A stretch of DNA of 64,000 nucleotides from Tolypothrix sp. PCC 7910 (GTDB taxonomy: Bacteria > Cyanobacteriota > Cyanobacteriia > Cyanobacteriales > Nostocaceae), in the NCBI RefSeq assembly GCF_011769525.1, contig NZ_CP050440.1:3473501-3537500 (forward strand), given 5' to 3'. Below the pieces are notes generated by a model. It was not told the origin of the DNA. It did not search any database and saw nothing but the letters and a program-made list of their open reading frames with translations. Shown here one piece after another: positions 27,601 to 36,995 of the stretch (its first letter is position 1; each line of letters begins with the position of its first letter). A program made the translations under genes and the position numbers.

Positions 27601-28214
27601 TTTATTTCTTGCTGTTGAGAAAGAAATAAAATGATATTTTTTAGCAGAGACATAATTGGTGGCGCATTCCGCAAACTGCGCCAAATCACGTAATCAAAAT
27701 CATTTTGTACCTGTTCTGCTAATTTCACAGATAAGGCTGTTTTACCCATTCCTCCCATACCCAGCAAAGCTACTAAACGGCATTTTTCCTGTACAATCCA
27801 TTGTTGTAGCTGAGCTTGCTCTGCTATACGCCCATAGAAGATAGAAACATCAATAGCTTCTCCCCAATCTTGTTGCGGGCCAGTTTTAGGTGCTTGTTCC
27901 ATGACTGCGGGAGACATTTGTAATTCACTTGGCGGAATACTAGCATAACGCCGTCTCAGGACAGATTTGATATTACTTTTATTGACATTTTCTCCCAATG
28001 CTTTAGAGAGAGTCTGCCACAACCTAAAGCCCACATCTCTGATGTAATCATCGTCATAACCAGAGCTTTGAGCCATCTCTGCATAAGTATAACCTTCCCA
28101 AGACTGGCGGAGGACTAACTCTTGAATGTCACTTAAATGCTTGTGCTGTAATACTAGATCTAAAACTAGCATTGCTTGTTCAAAAGTCAAATCTATGGCT
28201 CCCAAAGGCTGCAA
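24642..28214 (-). CDS. STAND NTPase: vMAP-type HTH, NB-ARC and 14 WD40 repeats
   Basis: A 1190-residue signal-transduction ATPase. Residues about 10-90 match the HTH-like domain at the N terminus of vWA-MoxR-associated proteins (VLRQSWEGYTYAEMAQSSGY, FRLWQTLSKALGENVNKSNI). Residues about 125-420 form NB-ARC, with Walker A GMGGMGKT (152-159), Walker B CLIVLDN and the later motif LIFTSREKP. A short pentapeptide-like stretch (NYDLSGLTIWQAYLQGINLH) precedes 14 WD40 repeats (about 575-1165), enough for two seven-bladed propellers, most ending in an LWD-type dipeptide. Such proteins are thought to oligomerise on ligand binding; ligand and output are unknown. The start is uncertain: TTG 28214 keeps the HTH whole, while the first ATG (residue 15) would cut its first helix. 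Confidence 0.88.
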   Translation of the reverse strand: MQPLGAIDLTFEQAMLVLDLVLQHKHLSDIQELVLRQSWEGYTYAEMAQSSGYDDDYIRDVGFRLWQTLSKALGENVNKSNIKSVLRRRYASIPPSELQMSPAVMEQAPKTGPQQDWGEAIDVSIFYGRIAEQAQLQQWIVQEKCRLVALLGMGGMGKTALSVKLAEQVQNDFDYVIWRSLRNAPPIMSLLKNIILFLSQQQEINIPETIEGHISCLMKYLRSQRCLIVLDNTESILESGKASGCYRSGYEGYGQLFRRVGDERHQSCLIFTSREKPIGFTAREGVNLPVRSLQLTGLPLAEAQQILTTKGLVNATDERDSLIQRYTGNPLALKIVATTIQYLFDGNILQFLGQAPVVFGDIREILEQQFNRLSVNEKQVMYWLAAKREWVNITELQEDIVPKISKRELLEVLLSLQGRSLIEKQSGRYTQQPVVMEYVTDKLIKKVCSEINSGEIQLLNSYALIEATAKDYVRESQRRVILEPLLNRLKTRLANPLAIERRLTEIIAILQEKFSTTPGYAGGNIINLLRQLNVDFTNYDLSGLTIWQAYLQGINLHQVNLSNTNVKNSNFSDALVNILVVEFSPDGKHLVTGDANGGVRLWNIEDSEQMRNFEGHTGWVWLVNFSRDGKTLASCCGNGIIKRWDVNTGQCLLTLQEDTVRGWLSRFSPDGMLLASSSRDNTIKLWDIHSGEYLKSLQGHTNTVGPVDFSPDGTLLASGSEDKTAKIWDVRTGECLYTLAEHTQAVWSVSFSPNGRILATGSEDNTVKLWDVRTGRCRKTLQGQVIELVWSIAFSPDGQTLAIAGEASVITLWDIKTGQCIKTLSGHTTRVWSVAFSPDGQLLASGAEDQSIRLWQVATGECIKTLQGYPSFIDSVVFSPDGDLLAGNTGFTVRLWDVATGNSLKSFYGHSREVMTIVYSADGHILASGSLDRTIRIWNVTTGKCLRTLTGHTSFIFSLAFSPDGSTLVSGSADKTIKLWDVNTGECLRTLAGHTDWVFSVTWSPNSQYLASSSDNSIRLWDVATGECLKILEEKQSWFSSIAFSPDSRVLAVGDISYKIKFWDISTDNSWQTLQGHTTTVTEVKFHPQGDLVASVSHDQTIILWHKETGECLNILQGHSNWIWAIAFHPHRPILASGSQDETIRLWDIATGECLQILRSPRPYEGMNIQGITGLSATQKATLKILGAVE

Positions 28215-28712
28215 GAAATAAATAACCCCAGTTATTGGCGATGGGATTTAATTTATAAAGCTGATTTTAAGCCTATTTACTTTTTTCACTGCCTTTATTG
28301 GGATTTACCTGATTTTTTCTGATTTTTCCTGACTTCAGGTGTAGGGCCGAACCAAGAGTAGGGTTGGCACTCGTTATCATCGGTGTTTGAGGCACATATC
28401 TGGTATCACCCAGCGCCGAAAAACTCCTGACTAGGGATTATGGCCTAGAGTCCATCACGATTAAATCATCAAAATTAAGTATACAGATCACTACAGAGAG
28501 GGATAAATAAAACTACAATTTAAAACAGTGTAAAAGCTTGAAATTCAATGCTTTGGAATTCCAATTAGTGGTGTTAACCCCCACCCTGTATTGTCATTTT
28601 TATGCATGATAAGTTTACGCGGTTCATGCTAGTTAGAAAAAGCTAGCTCATGGGAATACTGGGATTATCAAAGATATAAAAAATTACAACTTTGCAGATG
28701 AGGTAAGTACGC
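28215..28712. other. Intergenic, divergent promoters of the two giant signalling genes
   Basis: 498 bases without a supported gene. ctgatttttc-like near-repeats occur around 28310-28330. GAGG at about 28700 may serve the kinase start. No operator was recognised. Confidence 0.45.
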
Positions 28713-31700
28713 ATGATTGCAGGGCTGGATTTAGAATGCAGAATTTTAGGATACCGAGTTGTAGAACAACTGCACTTTAGTTCCAGAACAATTGTCTATC
28801 GAGGCATTCGACTTACTAATCAGCAACCTGTAATCATCAAATACCTGAAATCTGATTACCCAAGTTTTCATGAATTGTTGCAGTTTCGCAACCAATATAC
28901 GATCGCCAAAAAACTTGACTTCCCTGGGGTAGTACGCCACTACAGCCTGGAAGCATATCGCAATAGCTATATATTAGTAATGGAAGATTTTGGTGGAATC
29001 CCGCTGCAAGATTATACCAAAAAACAGCCACTAGACGTAGGTGAATTTTTAGCGATCGCATTGCAAATAGTTGAGATTTTACATAATTTACATCAGCATC
29101 GAGTTATTCATAAAGACCTCAAACCTGACAATATTTTAATCAATTCTTCCTCCAAAGAAGTTAAGCTGATTGATTTTAGTATTGCCTCTTTGCTACCAAG
29201 AGAAACTCAGGAAATTAAAAATCCCAATGTTTTAGAAGGAACCCTCAATTATATTTCTCCCGAACAAACTGGAAGGATGAATCGGGGGATTGACTATCGT
29301 AGTGATTTCTATTCCTTAGGGATTACTTTATTTGAACTCCTGACAGGTGAACTTCCGTTTCAGTCTCATGACCCAATGGAGTTGATTCACTCTCATATTG
29401 CCAAAATGCCAGTTCAATTCAAAATTCAAAATGACGCTCGCGGACTCGCTAACGCTGCGCTAACAAAATTCAAACATGAACAATCAGTTCCGCAGGTACT
29501 TTACGATATTGTGAGTAAGCTGATGGCGAAAAACCCCGAAGACCGCTATCAGAGTGCTTTAGGGTTGAAATTTGATTTAGAAAATTGCTTAGAACAACTG
29601 CAAACAACGGGTAAGATTGTAGACTTTGCCATTGGTAGCCGGGATGTGTGCGATCGCTTTCTCATTCCGGAAAAACTCTATGGTAGGGAAGCTGAAGTTC
29701 AGCAGTTGCTAGATGCATTTGAGAGGGTAGCCAGCACAACCAATGCGAGAAGCGAACTGATGTTAGTAGCAGGCTTTTCGGGTATTGGCAAAACTGCGAT
29801 CGTCAATGAAGTTCACAAACCGATTGTCCGGCAACAGGGTTATTTCATTAAAGGTAAATTTGACCAGTTCCAGCGCAATATTCCGTTTTCGGCATTTGTG
29901 CAAGCATTACGCGATTTAATGGCACAATTGCTAACAGAAACAGATAGCCAATTAGAGAAATGGCAAGATAAAATTCTCTCGGCTTTAGGCGATAACGGAC
30001 AGGTAATCATTGAAGTGATTCCAGAACTAGAACGAATTATTGGCAAACAACCTCCGGTTGTGGAATTATCGGGAGATGCAGCACAAGTTCGTTTCAATTT
30101 GCTGTTTCAAAAGTTTATTCGGGTTTTTACCACTCCCACCCATCCCCTAATAATTTTCTTAGATGATTTGCAATGGGCAGACTCAGCATCAATGAGGTTG
30201 ATGCGATTGTTAGTTAGTGAAGCAGAAACAGGTTATCTTCTACTAATTGGTGCTTACCGTAATAACGAAGTCTCAATTGCTCATCCATTAATGTTGGCAT
30301 TAGATGAAATTCACAAATCTCCAGCAATTGTTAACAGCATTACTCTGTCTCCTTTGCAATTAGGTGATTTAAATCATTTAATTGCTGATACTCTTAGTTG
30401 TCCGGATGAAATTGCTGCACCTTTAGCGGAATTAGTTTATCAGAAAACCCAAGGTAATCCTTTTTTTGCTACACAGTTTCTCAAGGCATTATATATAGAT
30501 AAATTAATTAGTTTTGATATTAATACTGGTTGCTGGCAAGGTAATATTGCTGAAATTAGAGAACTAGCTTTGACTGATGATGTTGTCGAGTTCATGGCAC
30601 ATCAGATTCAAAAATTACCTCCAGCTACTCAAACTGTGTTGAAATTGGCTGCTTGTATCGGTAATTATTTTGACTTATCAACCTTGGCAATTGTTTATGA
30701 AAAATCCCAGCCAGACACAGCCGCAGATTTATGGAAGGCACTACAATCTGGGTTAATTTTACCTACTAATGAAGTTTATAAATTTTTTCAAGATTGTGAG
30801 CATCACAATGGATCATGCCCATTACCTACGATGGGTAATCCGGTAGCTCATTACAAGTTTTTACACGATCGCGTCCAGCAAGCAGCTTATTCTCTCATTC
30901 CCGAACTACAAAAACAAGTTACTCACCTAAATATTGGTAAATTGCTACTGCATAAAACTACTGTTGCAGAACAAGAAGAAAAATTATTTGAGATTGTTAA
31001 TCAATTTAATATTGGTAAAAATTGGATTGGGCAAGACATTCAGCATACTCAAATTGCTCAACTGAACCTAAAAGCTGGCAAAAAAGCTAAAATTGCCACT
31101 GCTCATACAGCAGCTTTAGAATATTTCATTACAGGTATTAACTTACTACCAGAAAATCAATGGCAAACGCAGTATGAGTTAACTTTAGCGCTTTATGCAT
31201 CTGCGACCGAAGCAGCTTATTTGAGTAGTAATTTAGACCAAATGACAAATTTTGCATCTGTAATATTAGCAAGTGCTAACAGTTTATTAGATAAGATAAA
31301 AGCCTATGAAATTCAAATTCAAGCGCTGCAAGCACAGAATCAACCCTTAGCAGCGGTCAAAATTGCTCTGAAAATTCTGCAACTTTTGAGTATCAAATTT
31401 CCGGAGCAACCCAGTGAATTAGATATTATACAAGCACTGCATCAAACTAAAAAAAATTTAGCAGGTAGACAACCATTAGACTTAGTCAATCTACCCCAAA
31501 TGACAGAACCAGAAAAATTGGCCGCAATCAAAATTATGGCGGCGGTTTCTGCTTCTGTTTATATTGCGGTGCCGCAATTATTTCCGTTAATTATCTTAGA
31601 GCAAGTTAACTTATCAATTACCTATGGTAATACACCATTTTCTCCTTACAGCTATGGTTGTTATGGACAGTTATTGTGTGGAGTCCAAGGAGATATTGAC

Positions 31701-34700
31701 TTGGGCTATCAATTTGGCAAACTAGCGCTGAAGTTGCTTGAAAAATTCAATTTCAAAGAACAAAAAGCAAGAACTTATGGAGAAGTTTGTCTTGGTACAT
31801 TGCATTGGCAAGAACCTGTAATTAAGACCTTACCATTGCTGAAAGCAGGCTACCAAAGTGGCTTAGACAATGGTGATTTAGTATGGACTGGTATTTGCGG
31901 CATTATTTACATTATGCATTCTTGGCTGGCAGGACAAGAATTGAACGATATCAAACGAGATGCTACTGCTTTTTGTGCCCAGTTAACTCAACTCAAGCAA
32001 GCAGCACTAGTCAATCAAATTGCAATTTTTCAACAAGCAGTTGTCAATTTATTGGGAGATAATACTGAAGTTTGGCGATTTGAGGGCGATGCTTTTAATG
32101 AAGCCCAAATGTTACCAATACTGCAACAGGGGGGTGATCAAACAGCCCTGTGCTATTTCTATTATCAAAAACTTTTTCTGTATTATTTATTTGATGAATT
32201 TCAGTCAGCCGTAAACGCCGCGATCGCTACAGAAAATTACTTGGGTGCAGCTACCGGATTGTTTATAGTTCCCAGCTTCTATACCTACGATTCGCTAGCA
32301 CATCTGGCAATTTATCCCCAAGTTTCTTCCGATGAACAACAACGCATTGAACAGCGAGTTGGCAGCAACCAAGAAAAAATGCAAAAATGGGCTAATTCTG
32401 CCCCAGGAAATCATCTGCACAAATTTTATTTAGTGGAAGCAGAACGCCATCGTATTTTACATAACAAAGCAGCAGCTATTGAATTATATGACTTGGCAAT
32501 TTCCACAGCCAAAGCCAATAATTACCCCCACGAAGAAGCTTTAGCCAACGAACTCGCTGCTAAATTCTATTTAGCATGGGGTAAAAATAACATTGTTCAA
32601 GAATATCTATTAAGCGCTTACTATGGTTATGCGCGTTGGGGTGCAACTGCCAAAGTTAAACAACTAGAACAAAACTATCCGCAGTTTCTGATTCCTATTT
32701 TGCAACCAGATAGCATCAGTTTTTCATCTGATGTTACTATCCCATTAGCAGAAATGGTATCTAAATCAAATGACAGTAGCCAAACTACAAATTATAGTAG
32801 CAATGGCGTATCTGCTGCCTTGGATTTAGCCACTGTCCTGAAATCTTTTCAGATGTTAGCCAGCGAAATTCATCTGGACAAATTACTCTCTACATTATTG
32901 CAAGTAGTATTAGAAAATGCAGGTGCAGATAAATGTGTTTTATTGCTACAAAAACAGGGCAAGCTAACTATTGAAGCGACGATTGCACTAGGACAACAAT
33001 CAGCAGTGCTGCAATCAGTTCCCCTAGAAAATAGTCAAGAAGTACCCGTGTGCTTAATTAATACTGTCAAAAGAACCTTGACAGCTGCGGTATTAATCGA
33101 TGCTATTACCCATCCTTTATTAACAGCCGACCCCTATATTTTCCGTTACCAGCCCAAGAGCATATTATGTACACCAATTATGTATCAGGGCAAACTTTTA
33201 GGGATTTTATATTTAGAAAATAAAGAAGCCACAGCCGCTTTTACTAGCGATCGCGTGGAACTCCTAAATTTGCTCTGTACTCAAGCGGCGATTTCCTTAG
33301 AAAATGCCCACCTTTATCAACAAGCTCAACTTTACAGCCAGCAATTAGAGCAATCCCTAGATGAACTCCGGGCAAGTGATACCCGCTTCCAGAACCTTGC
33401 AAATAACATTCCAGGGATGATTTACCAGTTTCGCTTAGCTGCGGATGGTTCTACATCTACACCCTACGTCAGTTCTGGCTGCTACGAAATCTATGAGGTG
33501 TCAGCAGAAGATGTGATGGTAGGGAGAGAAAACCTGTATGCGATGAATCATCCCAACGATATAGCAGAGGTTGCTGAGTTAATTACTCATTCTGCTCAAA
33601 ATTTAACGTCATTTCAACATGAATGGCGCATTATCACACCTTCAGGCATAGTCAAATGGATTCAATCTGCAGCGCAACCCCAGCAGCAAGCCGACGGATC
33701 AATTATGTGGGATGGGATTGTGATCGATGTGAGCGATCGCCATTTAGCTGAAGAAAAAATCCGCGCCCAAGAACAATTTCTCCGCAGTATCTATGATGGT
33801 GTCGATCATCCGATTTTTGTCATCAATGTCACGCCAGAGCAGGAATTTTTCTATGCAGGCTGGAATCCATCCGCAGCCAGGGTTACAGGTATAGCACCAG
33901 ACGATGTACTCGGCAAAACTCCTGAACAGATTCATGGAGAGGTAGAAGGTGCGTTAGTGAAACAGCAATATATCAGTTGCATCACCGCAGGAACTAGCAT
34001 CACCATTGAGCAATGCCTTACTTTTGATAACGAAATAACTTGGTGGCTGACAACCTTTAATCCCCTGCGCGATCGTACTGGGAGAATTCATCAATTGATT
34101 GGCACAGCGATTAATATTAGCGAACAGCAAGCTGCACTTCGTGAACGTAAACTAGCTGAAGCTCAAGCGCAGCAAAAAGCCCAAGAATTAGAAATAGCCA
34201 TGCAAGACTTGCAACAAACCCAACTACAAATGGTGCAAAGTGAGAAAATGTCTGCCTTGGGGAATCTTATAGCTGGTGTTGCTCATGAAATTAATAATCC
34301 CGTGGGATTTATCGTCGGTAACTTGCAACCTGCGCGAGATTACATTAACGATGTGTTAGGAGTACTCGATTTATATCAGCAGCAATTTCCCAATCCAGGT
34401 GCAGTCATTACCGATGAAATAGAAGCAATTGATTTGGAATATATTCGTGAAGACTTACCCAAGCTGATTGACTCTATGAAACTTGGTGTTGATCGCATCC
34501 GCAATATTAGTATCAGCCTGCGAAACTTTTCTCGCGCCGATAAAGATTACAAAATTCTCTTTAATCTTCACGAAGGTCTCAACAGTACAATTTTAATTCT
34601 TAAACATCGCCTCAAAGCTAACGAAAGTCGTCCCGCAATTGCCGTAATTACAAATTACGGCAATTTACCCGAAGTCGAATGTTTTCCCGGACAACTCAAC

Positions 34701-35075
34701 CAAGTGTTTATGAACATCTTGGCAAATGCCATTGATAGTTTAGAAGAATTTAATCAGCAACGCGCTCAAGGTGAATTTCGTCCCCACTCCCACCAAATTA
34801 CCATTAAAACTGTATACATTCCCGAGAGCGATAGCAACTCTACTCCCCATGTTGAAATTCGCATCAAAGACAACGGTACAGGAATGACACCAGAAGTCAA
34901 AGCCAAAGTCTTCGATCATCTATTTACTACCAAACCCGTAGGTAAAGGTACAGGTTTAGGATTAGCGATCGCCCGCCAAATCGTCGTAGAACGACACGAA
35001 GGCACGATCAGCGTAGATTCTGTTCTCGGAGAAGGTACAGAATTTACCATTAAGCTGCCTGTAAAAGGTTCTTAA
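28713..35075 (+). CDS. Dual Ser/Thr and histidine multi-kinase: STK-AAA-GAF-PAS-PAS-HisKA-HATPase
   Basis: A 2120-residue cytoplasmic sensor of the HstK-type group of filamentous cyanobacteria. Order: Ser/Thr kinase (about 12-285; VIIKYLKSD, HKDLKPDN near 133, DFS near 154 in place of the usual DFG, then GTLNYISPEQTGRMNRGIDY); AAA ATPase (about 320-550; Walker A GFSGIGKT near 354, Walker B IIFLDDLQWAD); a long helical region with TPR-like segments (about 700-1340); GAF (about 1370-1530); two PAS domains (about 1556-1680 and 1686-1800); HisKA with GVAHEINNPVGF, His about 1858; and HATPase (NILANAID, DNGTGM, GKGTGLGLAIAR). No TM segment. It probably autophosphorylates on His after signal sensing; target unknown. 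A repeat insertion lies at residues 241-252. ATG 28713 has GAGG upstream. Confidence 0.93.
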   Translation: MIAGLDLECRILGYRVVEQLHFSSRTIVYRGIRLTNQQPVIIKYLKSDYPSFHELLQFRNQYTIAKKLDFPGVVRHYSLEAYRNSYILVMEDFGGIPLQDYTKKQPLDVGEFLAIALQIVEILHNLHQHRVIHKDLKPDNILINSSSKEVKLIDFSIASLLPRETQEIKNPNVLEGTLNYISPEQTGRMNRGIDYRSDFYSLGITLFELLTGELPFQSHDPMELIHSHIAKMPVQFKIQNDARGLANAALTKFKHEQSVPQVLYDIVSKLMAKNPEDRYQSALGLKFDLENCLEQLQTTGKIVDFAIGSRDVCDRFLIPEKLYGREAEVQQLLDAFERVASTTNARSELMLVAGFSGIGKTAIVNEVHKPIVRQQGYFIKGKFDQFQRNIPFSAFVQALRDLMAQLLTETDSQLEKWQDKILSALGDNGQVIIEVIPELERIIGKQPPVVELSGDAAQVRFNLLFQKFIRVFTTPTHPLIIFLDDLQWADSASMRLMRLLVSEAETGYLLLIGAYRNNEVSIAHPLMLALDEIHKSPAIVNSITLSPLQLGDLNHLIADTLSCPDEIAAPLAELVYQKTQGNPFFATQFLKALYIDKLISFDINTGCWQGNIAEIRELALTDDVVEFMAHQIQKLPPATQTVLKLAACIGNYFDLSTLAIVYEKSQPDTAADLWKALQSGLILPTNEVYKFFQDCEHHNGSCPLPTMGNPVAHYKFLHDRVQQAAYSLIPELQKQVTHLNIGKLLLHKTTVAEQEEKLFEIVNQFNIGKNWIGQDIQHTQIAQLNLKAGKKAKIATAHTAALEYFITGINLLPENQWQTQYELTLALYASATEAAYLSSNLDQMTNFASVILASANSLLDKIKAYEIQIQALQAQNQPLAAVKIALKILQLLSIKFPEQPSELDIIQALHQTKKNLAGRQPLDLVNLPQMTEPEKLAAIKIMAAVSASVYIAVPQLFPLIILEQVNLSITYGNTPFSPYSYGCYGQLLCGVQGDIDLGYQFGKLALKLLEKFNFKEQKARTYGEVCLGTLHWQEPVIKTLPLLKAGYQSGLDNGDLVWTGICGIIYIMHSWLAGQELNDIKRDATAFCAQLTQLKQAALVNQIAIFQQAVVNLLGDNTEVWRFEGDAFNEAQMLPILQQGGDQTALCYFYYQKLFLYYLFDEFQSAVNAAIATENYLGAATGLFIVPSFYTYDSLAHLAIYPQVSSDEQQRIEQRVGSNQEKMQKWANSAPGNHLHKFYLVEAERHRILHNKAAAIELYDLAISTAKANNYPHEEALANELAAKFYLAWGKNNIVQEYLLSAYYGYARWGATAKVKQLEQNYPQFLIPILQPDSISFSSDVTIPLAEMVSKSNDSSQTTNYSSNGVSAALDLATVLKSFQMLASEIHLDKLLSTLLQVVLENAGADKCVLLLQKQGKLTIEATIALGQQSAVLQSVPLENSQEVPVCLINTVKRTLTAAVLIDAITHPLLTADPYIFRYQPKSILCTPIMYQGKLLGILYLENKEATAAFTSDRVELLNLLCTQAAISLENAHLYQQAQLYSQQLEQSLDELRASDTRFQNLANNIPGMIYQFRLAADGSTSTPYVSSGCYEIYEVSAEDVMVGRENLYAMNHPNDIAEVAELITHSAQNLTSFQHEWRIITPSGIVKWIQSAAQPQQQADGSIMWDGIVIDVSDRHLAEEKIRAQEQFLRSIYDGVDHPIFVINVTPEQEFFYAGWNPSAARVTGIAPDDVLGKTPEQIHGEVEGALVKQQYISCITAGTSITIEQCLTFDNEITWWLTTFNPLRDRTGRIHQLIGTAINISEQQAALRERKLAEAQAQQKAQELEIAMQDLQQTQLQMVQSEKMSALGNLIAGVAHEINNPVGFIVGNLQPARDYINDVLGVLDLYQQQFPNPGAVITDEIEAIDLEYIREDLPKLIDSMKLGVDRIRNISISLRNFSRADKDYKILFNLHEGLNSTILILKHRLKANESRPAIAVITNYGNLPEVECFPGQLNQVFMNILANAIDSLEEFNQQRAQGEFRPHSHQITIKTVYIPESDSNSTPHVEIRIKDNGTGMTPEVKAKVFDHLFTTKPVGKGTGLGLAIARQIVVERHEGTISVDSVLGEGTEFTIKLPVKGS
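29432..29466 (+). repeat. Dispersed GC-rich repeat inside the kinase coding sequence
   Basis: The segment from gacgctcgcggactcgc to gctgcgctaac has the composition and sequence of a short palindromic repeat common in Nostoc-type genomes. Here it is read in frame as roughly DARGLANAALT in the C lobe of the Ser/Thr kinase domain, in a loop just before VPQVLYDIVSKLMAKNPEDR. Confidence 0.65.
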
Positions 35076-35098
35076 TTTTGGGGTTTGGTAATTGGGTG

Positions 35099-35126
35099 TT
35101 TGTCATTTGTCATTTGTCATTTGGTA
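35099..35126 (+). repeat. Heptamer tandem repeat (tttgtca x3)
   Basis: Three perfect tttgtca units followed by tttggta, in the gap between the convergent multi-kinase and P450 genes. STRR type. Confidence 0.8.
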
Positions 35127-35156
35127 TTGTCTCCCTCATCTCCCAGTCCCCAATCC

Positions 35157-36500
35157 CTAATCCCCAATCCCTTTCAGCTGCACTTTAATTCCATATTCAG
35201 GGCGGAGGGTAATTGAAGGCTGGGGTACAATCGGGAACCCAGGCTCTATTTCTATTTGGAAACGTTGGGCAATGGTAGCCAATAATAAAGCAGCTTCCAT
35301 CATTGCAAAGCCTTTACCAATACAAATCCGCGGCCCATCACCAAAGGGAATATATACGCCTTTAGGTAGTTGCTTTTCAAATTCTTCTGTCCAGCGTTCT
35401 GGTAGAAACTCTTCAGCACGATCAAAATATTTGGGATGGCGATGCATTACCCACTGACTAATCATGACTACTGTGCCTTTGGGGATTTCGTAGTCACCAA
35501 TTGTCGTATCTTCTCCTGCTTCTCTGCCTAATAGCGCTACTGGAGGATACAACCGCATTGATTCTTTAATCACTTGTTGGGTGTAGGTTAAGCGCGGTAG
35601 ATCTGCGATTGTGGCTAATTTCCCTTGCAGTACTTCTTTTAATTCAGCAGAGAGTTTCTCTTGTACTTCCGGATTTTGGGAGATCAGCATCCATGTCCAC
35701 GATAAAGCGTTGGCGGTGGTTTCATGACCTGCCAGCATCAAAGTGGCTACTTCGTCTCGCAGAAGCTTATCATCCATTTGCTGCTGAGTTTCCTCGTCCC
35801 GCGCTTCCATCAGCATGGAAAGTAAATCGTTACTTTTCTCGCTACTATTACGGCGATGGCGAATTAGTTGATAGATAGCCTCATCCATTGCTGCTACAGC
35901 TTGACGATAGCGAATATTTTCCGGTCGGGGAAACCATTCCCACGCCAAAAAATTCTGTCGTCGCTTGCTTTCAAACCAGTGCATGGTTACATCTAAAGCA
36001 TTGGCAACTACTTTGGCTTCCCCAGCATCAACATCAGTATTAAAAATACATTTCATCACAATTGCTAGGGTAAGGCGCATCATATCTGCATGGATGTCAT
36101 GACTTTCGCCATCTTGCCAGGTTTGCAACATCCGGTCAGTGTACTTCACCATGATGTCGCCGTAGTCATTAATTCGCCTTTGGTGAAATACAGGTTGCGC
36201 TAGGCGACGTTGCCATAACCAAGATTCTCCTTCTGCCGTTAATAAACCTTCACCTAAGAGGGTTTTTAACACTCTAAATCCCGGACTTTTAATAAAACTC
36301 TCGCGATTTTTGAGAACTTCTTCAATATATTCAGGATTAGTTAATAAACAAGTTGGTGTTAATCCTAAACGTAAAGGAACAATGTCACCATAATCGCGAC
36401 AACGAGTTAAAAAATCTAATGGATCTTGTCCTAATTCGACTAAATGCCCCACGATAGAGTTAATTGGTGGTGCGGGTAGATCAAATATATCTTTTGACAT
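35157..36500 (-). CDS. Cytochrome P450
   Basis: Haem monooxygenase of about 447 residues, close to the cyanobacterial CYP110-like soluble class. Diagnostic motifs: I-helix oxygen-binding LMLAGHETTANALSWTW, K-helix KESMRLYPP, PERW (FLPERWTEEF), and the haem-thiolate loop FGDGPRICIGKGFAMMEA with the axial Cys. No N-terminal membrane anchor. It would need ferredoxin and a reductase; none is encoded nearby. CYP110 members often hydroxylate fatty acids or terpenes, but the substrate cannot be read here. TTG 36506 is in frame; ATG 36500 (MSKDIFDLPAPP) is preferred. Convergent with the multi-kinase. Confidence 0.93.
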   Translation of the reverse strand: MSKDIFDLPAPPINSIVGHLVELGQDPLDFLTRCRDYGDIVPLRLGLTPTCLLTNPEYIEEVLKNRESFIKSPGFRVLKTLLGEGLLTAEGESWLWQRRLAQPVFHQRRINDYGDIMVKYTDRMLQTWQDGESHDIHADMMRLTLAIVMKCIFNTDVDAGEAKVVANALDVTMHWFESKRRQNFLAWEWFPRPENIRYRQAVAAMDEAIYQLIRHRRNSSEKSNDLLSMLMEARDEETQQQMDDKLLRDEVATLMLAGHETTANALSWTWMLISQNPEVQEKLSAELKEVLQGKLATIADLPRLTYTQQVIKESMRLYPPVALLGREAGEDTTIGDYEIPKGTVVMISQWVMHRHPKYFDRAEEFLPERWTEEFEKQLPKGVYIPFGDGPRICIGKGFAMMEAALLLATIAQRFQIEIEPGFPIVPQPSITLRPEYGIKVQLKGIGD

Positions 36501-36885
36501 AGTCAAAATTCTCAGCGCTTATTTGTGCTTAAAAAAGCTTATTTTTTCAGATTATTTAATTCCTCCTCAAAAAGAGAGATTTATATTGAGTAATAGGTAA
36601 TAAATAATAGTTAAGCTCATCCCACCTTAAAGGGGAGTAGGATTTCGCGAGCATAATTGGTCATTGGGATATATCCTCTGCTTCCTCTACTTGCCAAAGC
36701 GATTGAGAGGTTATTTGTAAAGTAAAAATAAAATTATCGTAGGATGTGTTAGGCGCTGGTTTCCAATATGATTTGTCACGCAAGAACTATCCTAGCGCTT
36801 AACGCATCATCCACGCGGCGGTGCGTTACGGCTAAATTCTATTGTCTCTGTGTCCCAAATCCTTTCATAGCCGTAACACACAAAA
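36501..36885. repeat. Intergenic region with an imperfect 14-bp inverted repeat
   Basis: GTGCGTTACGGCTA (36821-36834) pairs with TAGCCGTAACACAC (36868-36881) with one mismatch, around 33 bases. Upstream, gtaggatgtgttaggcgc (about 36739) and cgcatcatccacgc belong to the same type of dispersed cyanobacterial repeat. No gene seen. Confidence 0.6.
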
Positions 36886-36915
36886 CGCAAAAAAAGCTAC
36901 AAATTTTGTAGCTTT
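36886..36915 (-). terminator. Rho-independent terminator of phoX
   Basis: AAAGCTACAAA and TTTGTAGCTTT (36893-36915) are perfect complements around one base, and on the minus strand the stem runs into seven T. It lies about 80 bases downstream of the phoX stop. Confidence 0.85.
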
Positions 36916-36995
36916 ATATTATACATACAATTCAGTGCTTAAACCGAAATACTATTCCTTTCTACCCATAGGATGAAGAATTTGGGTGATTTTTG

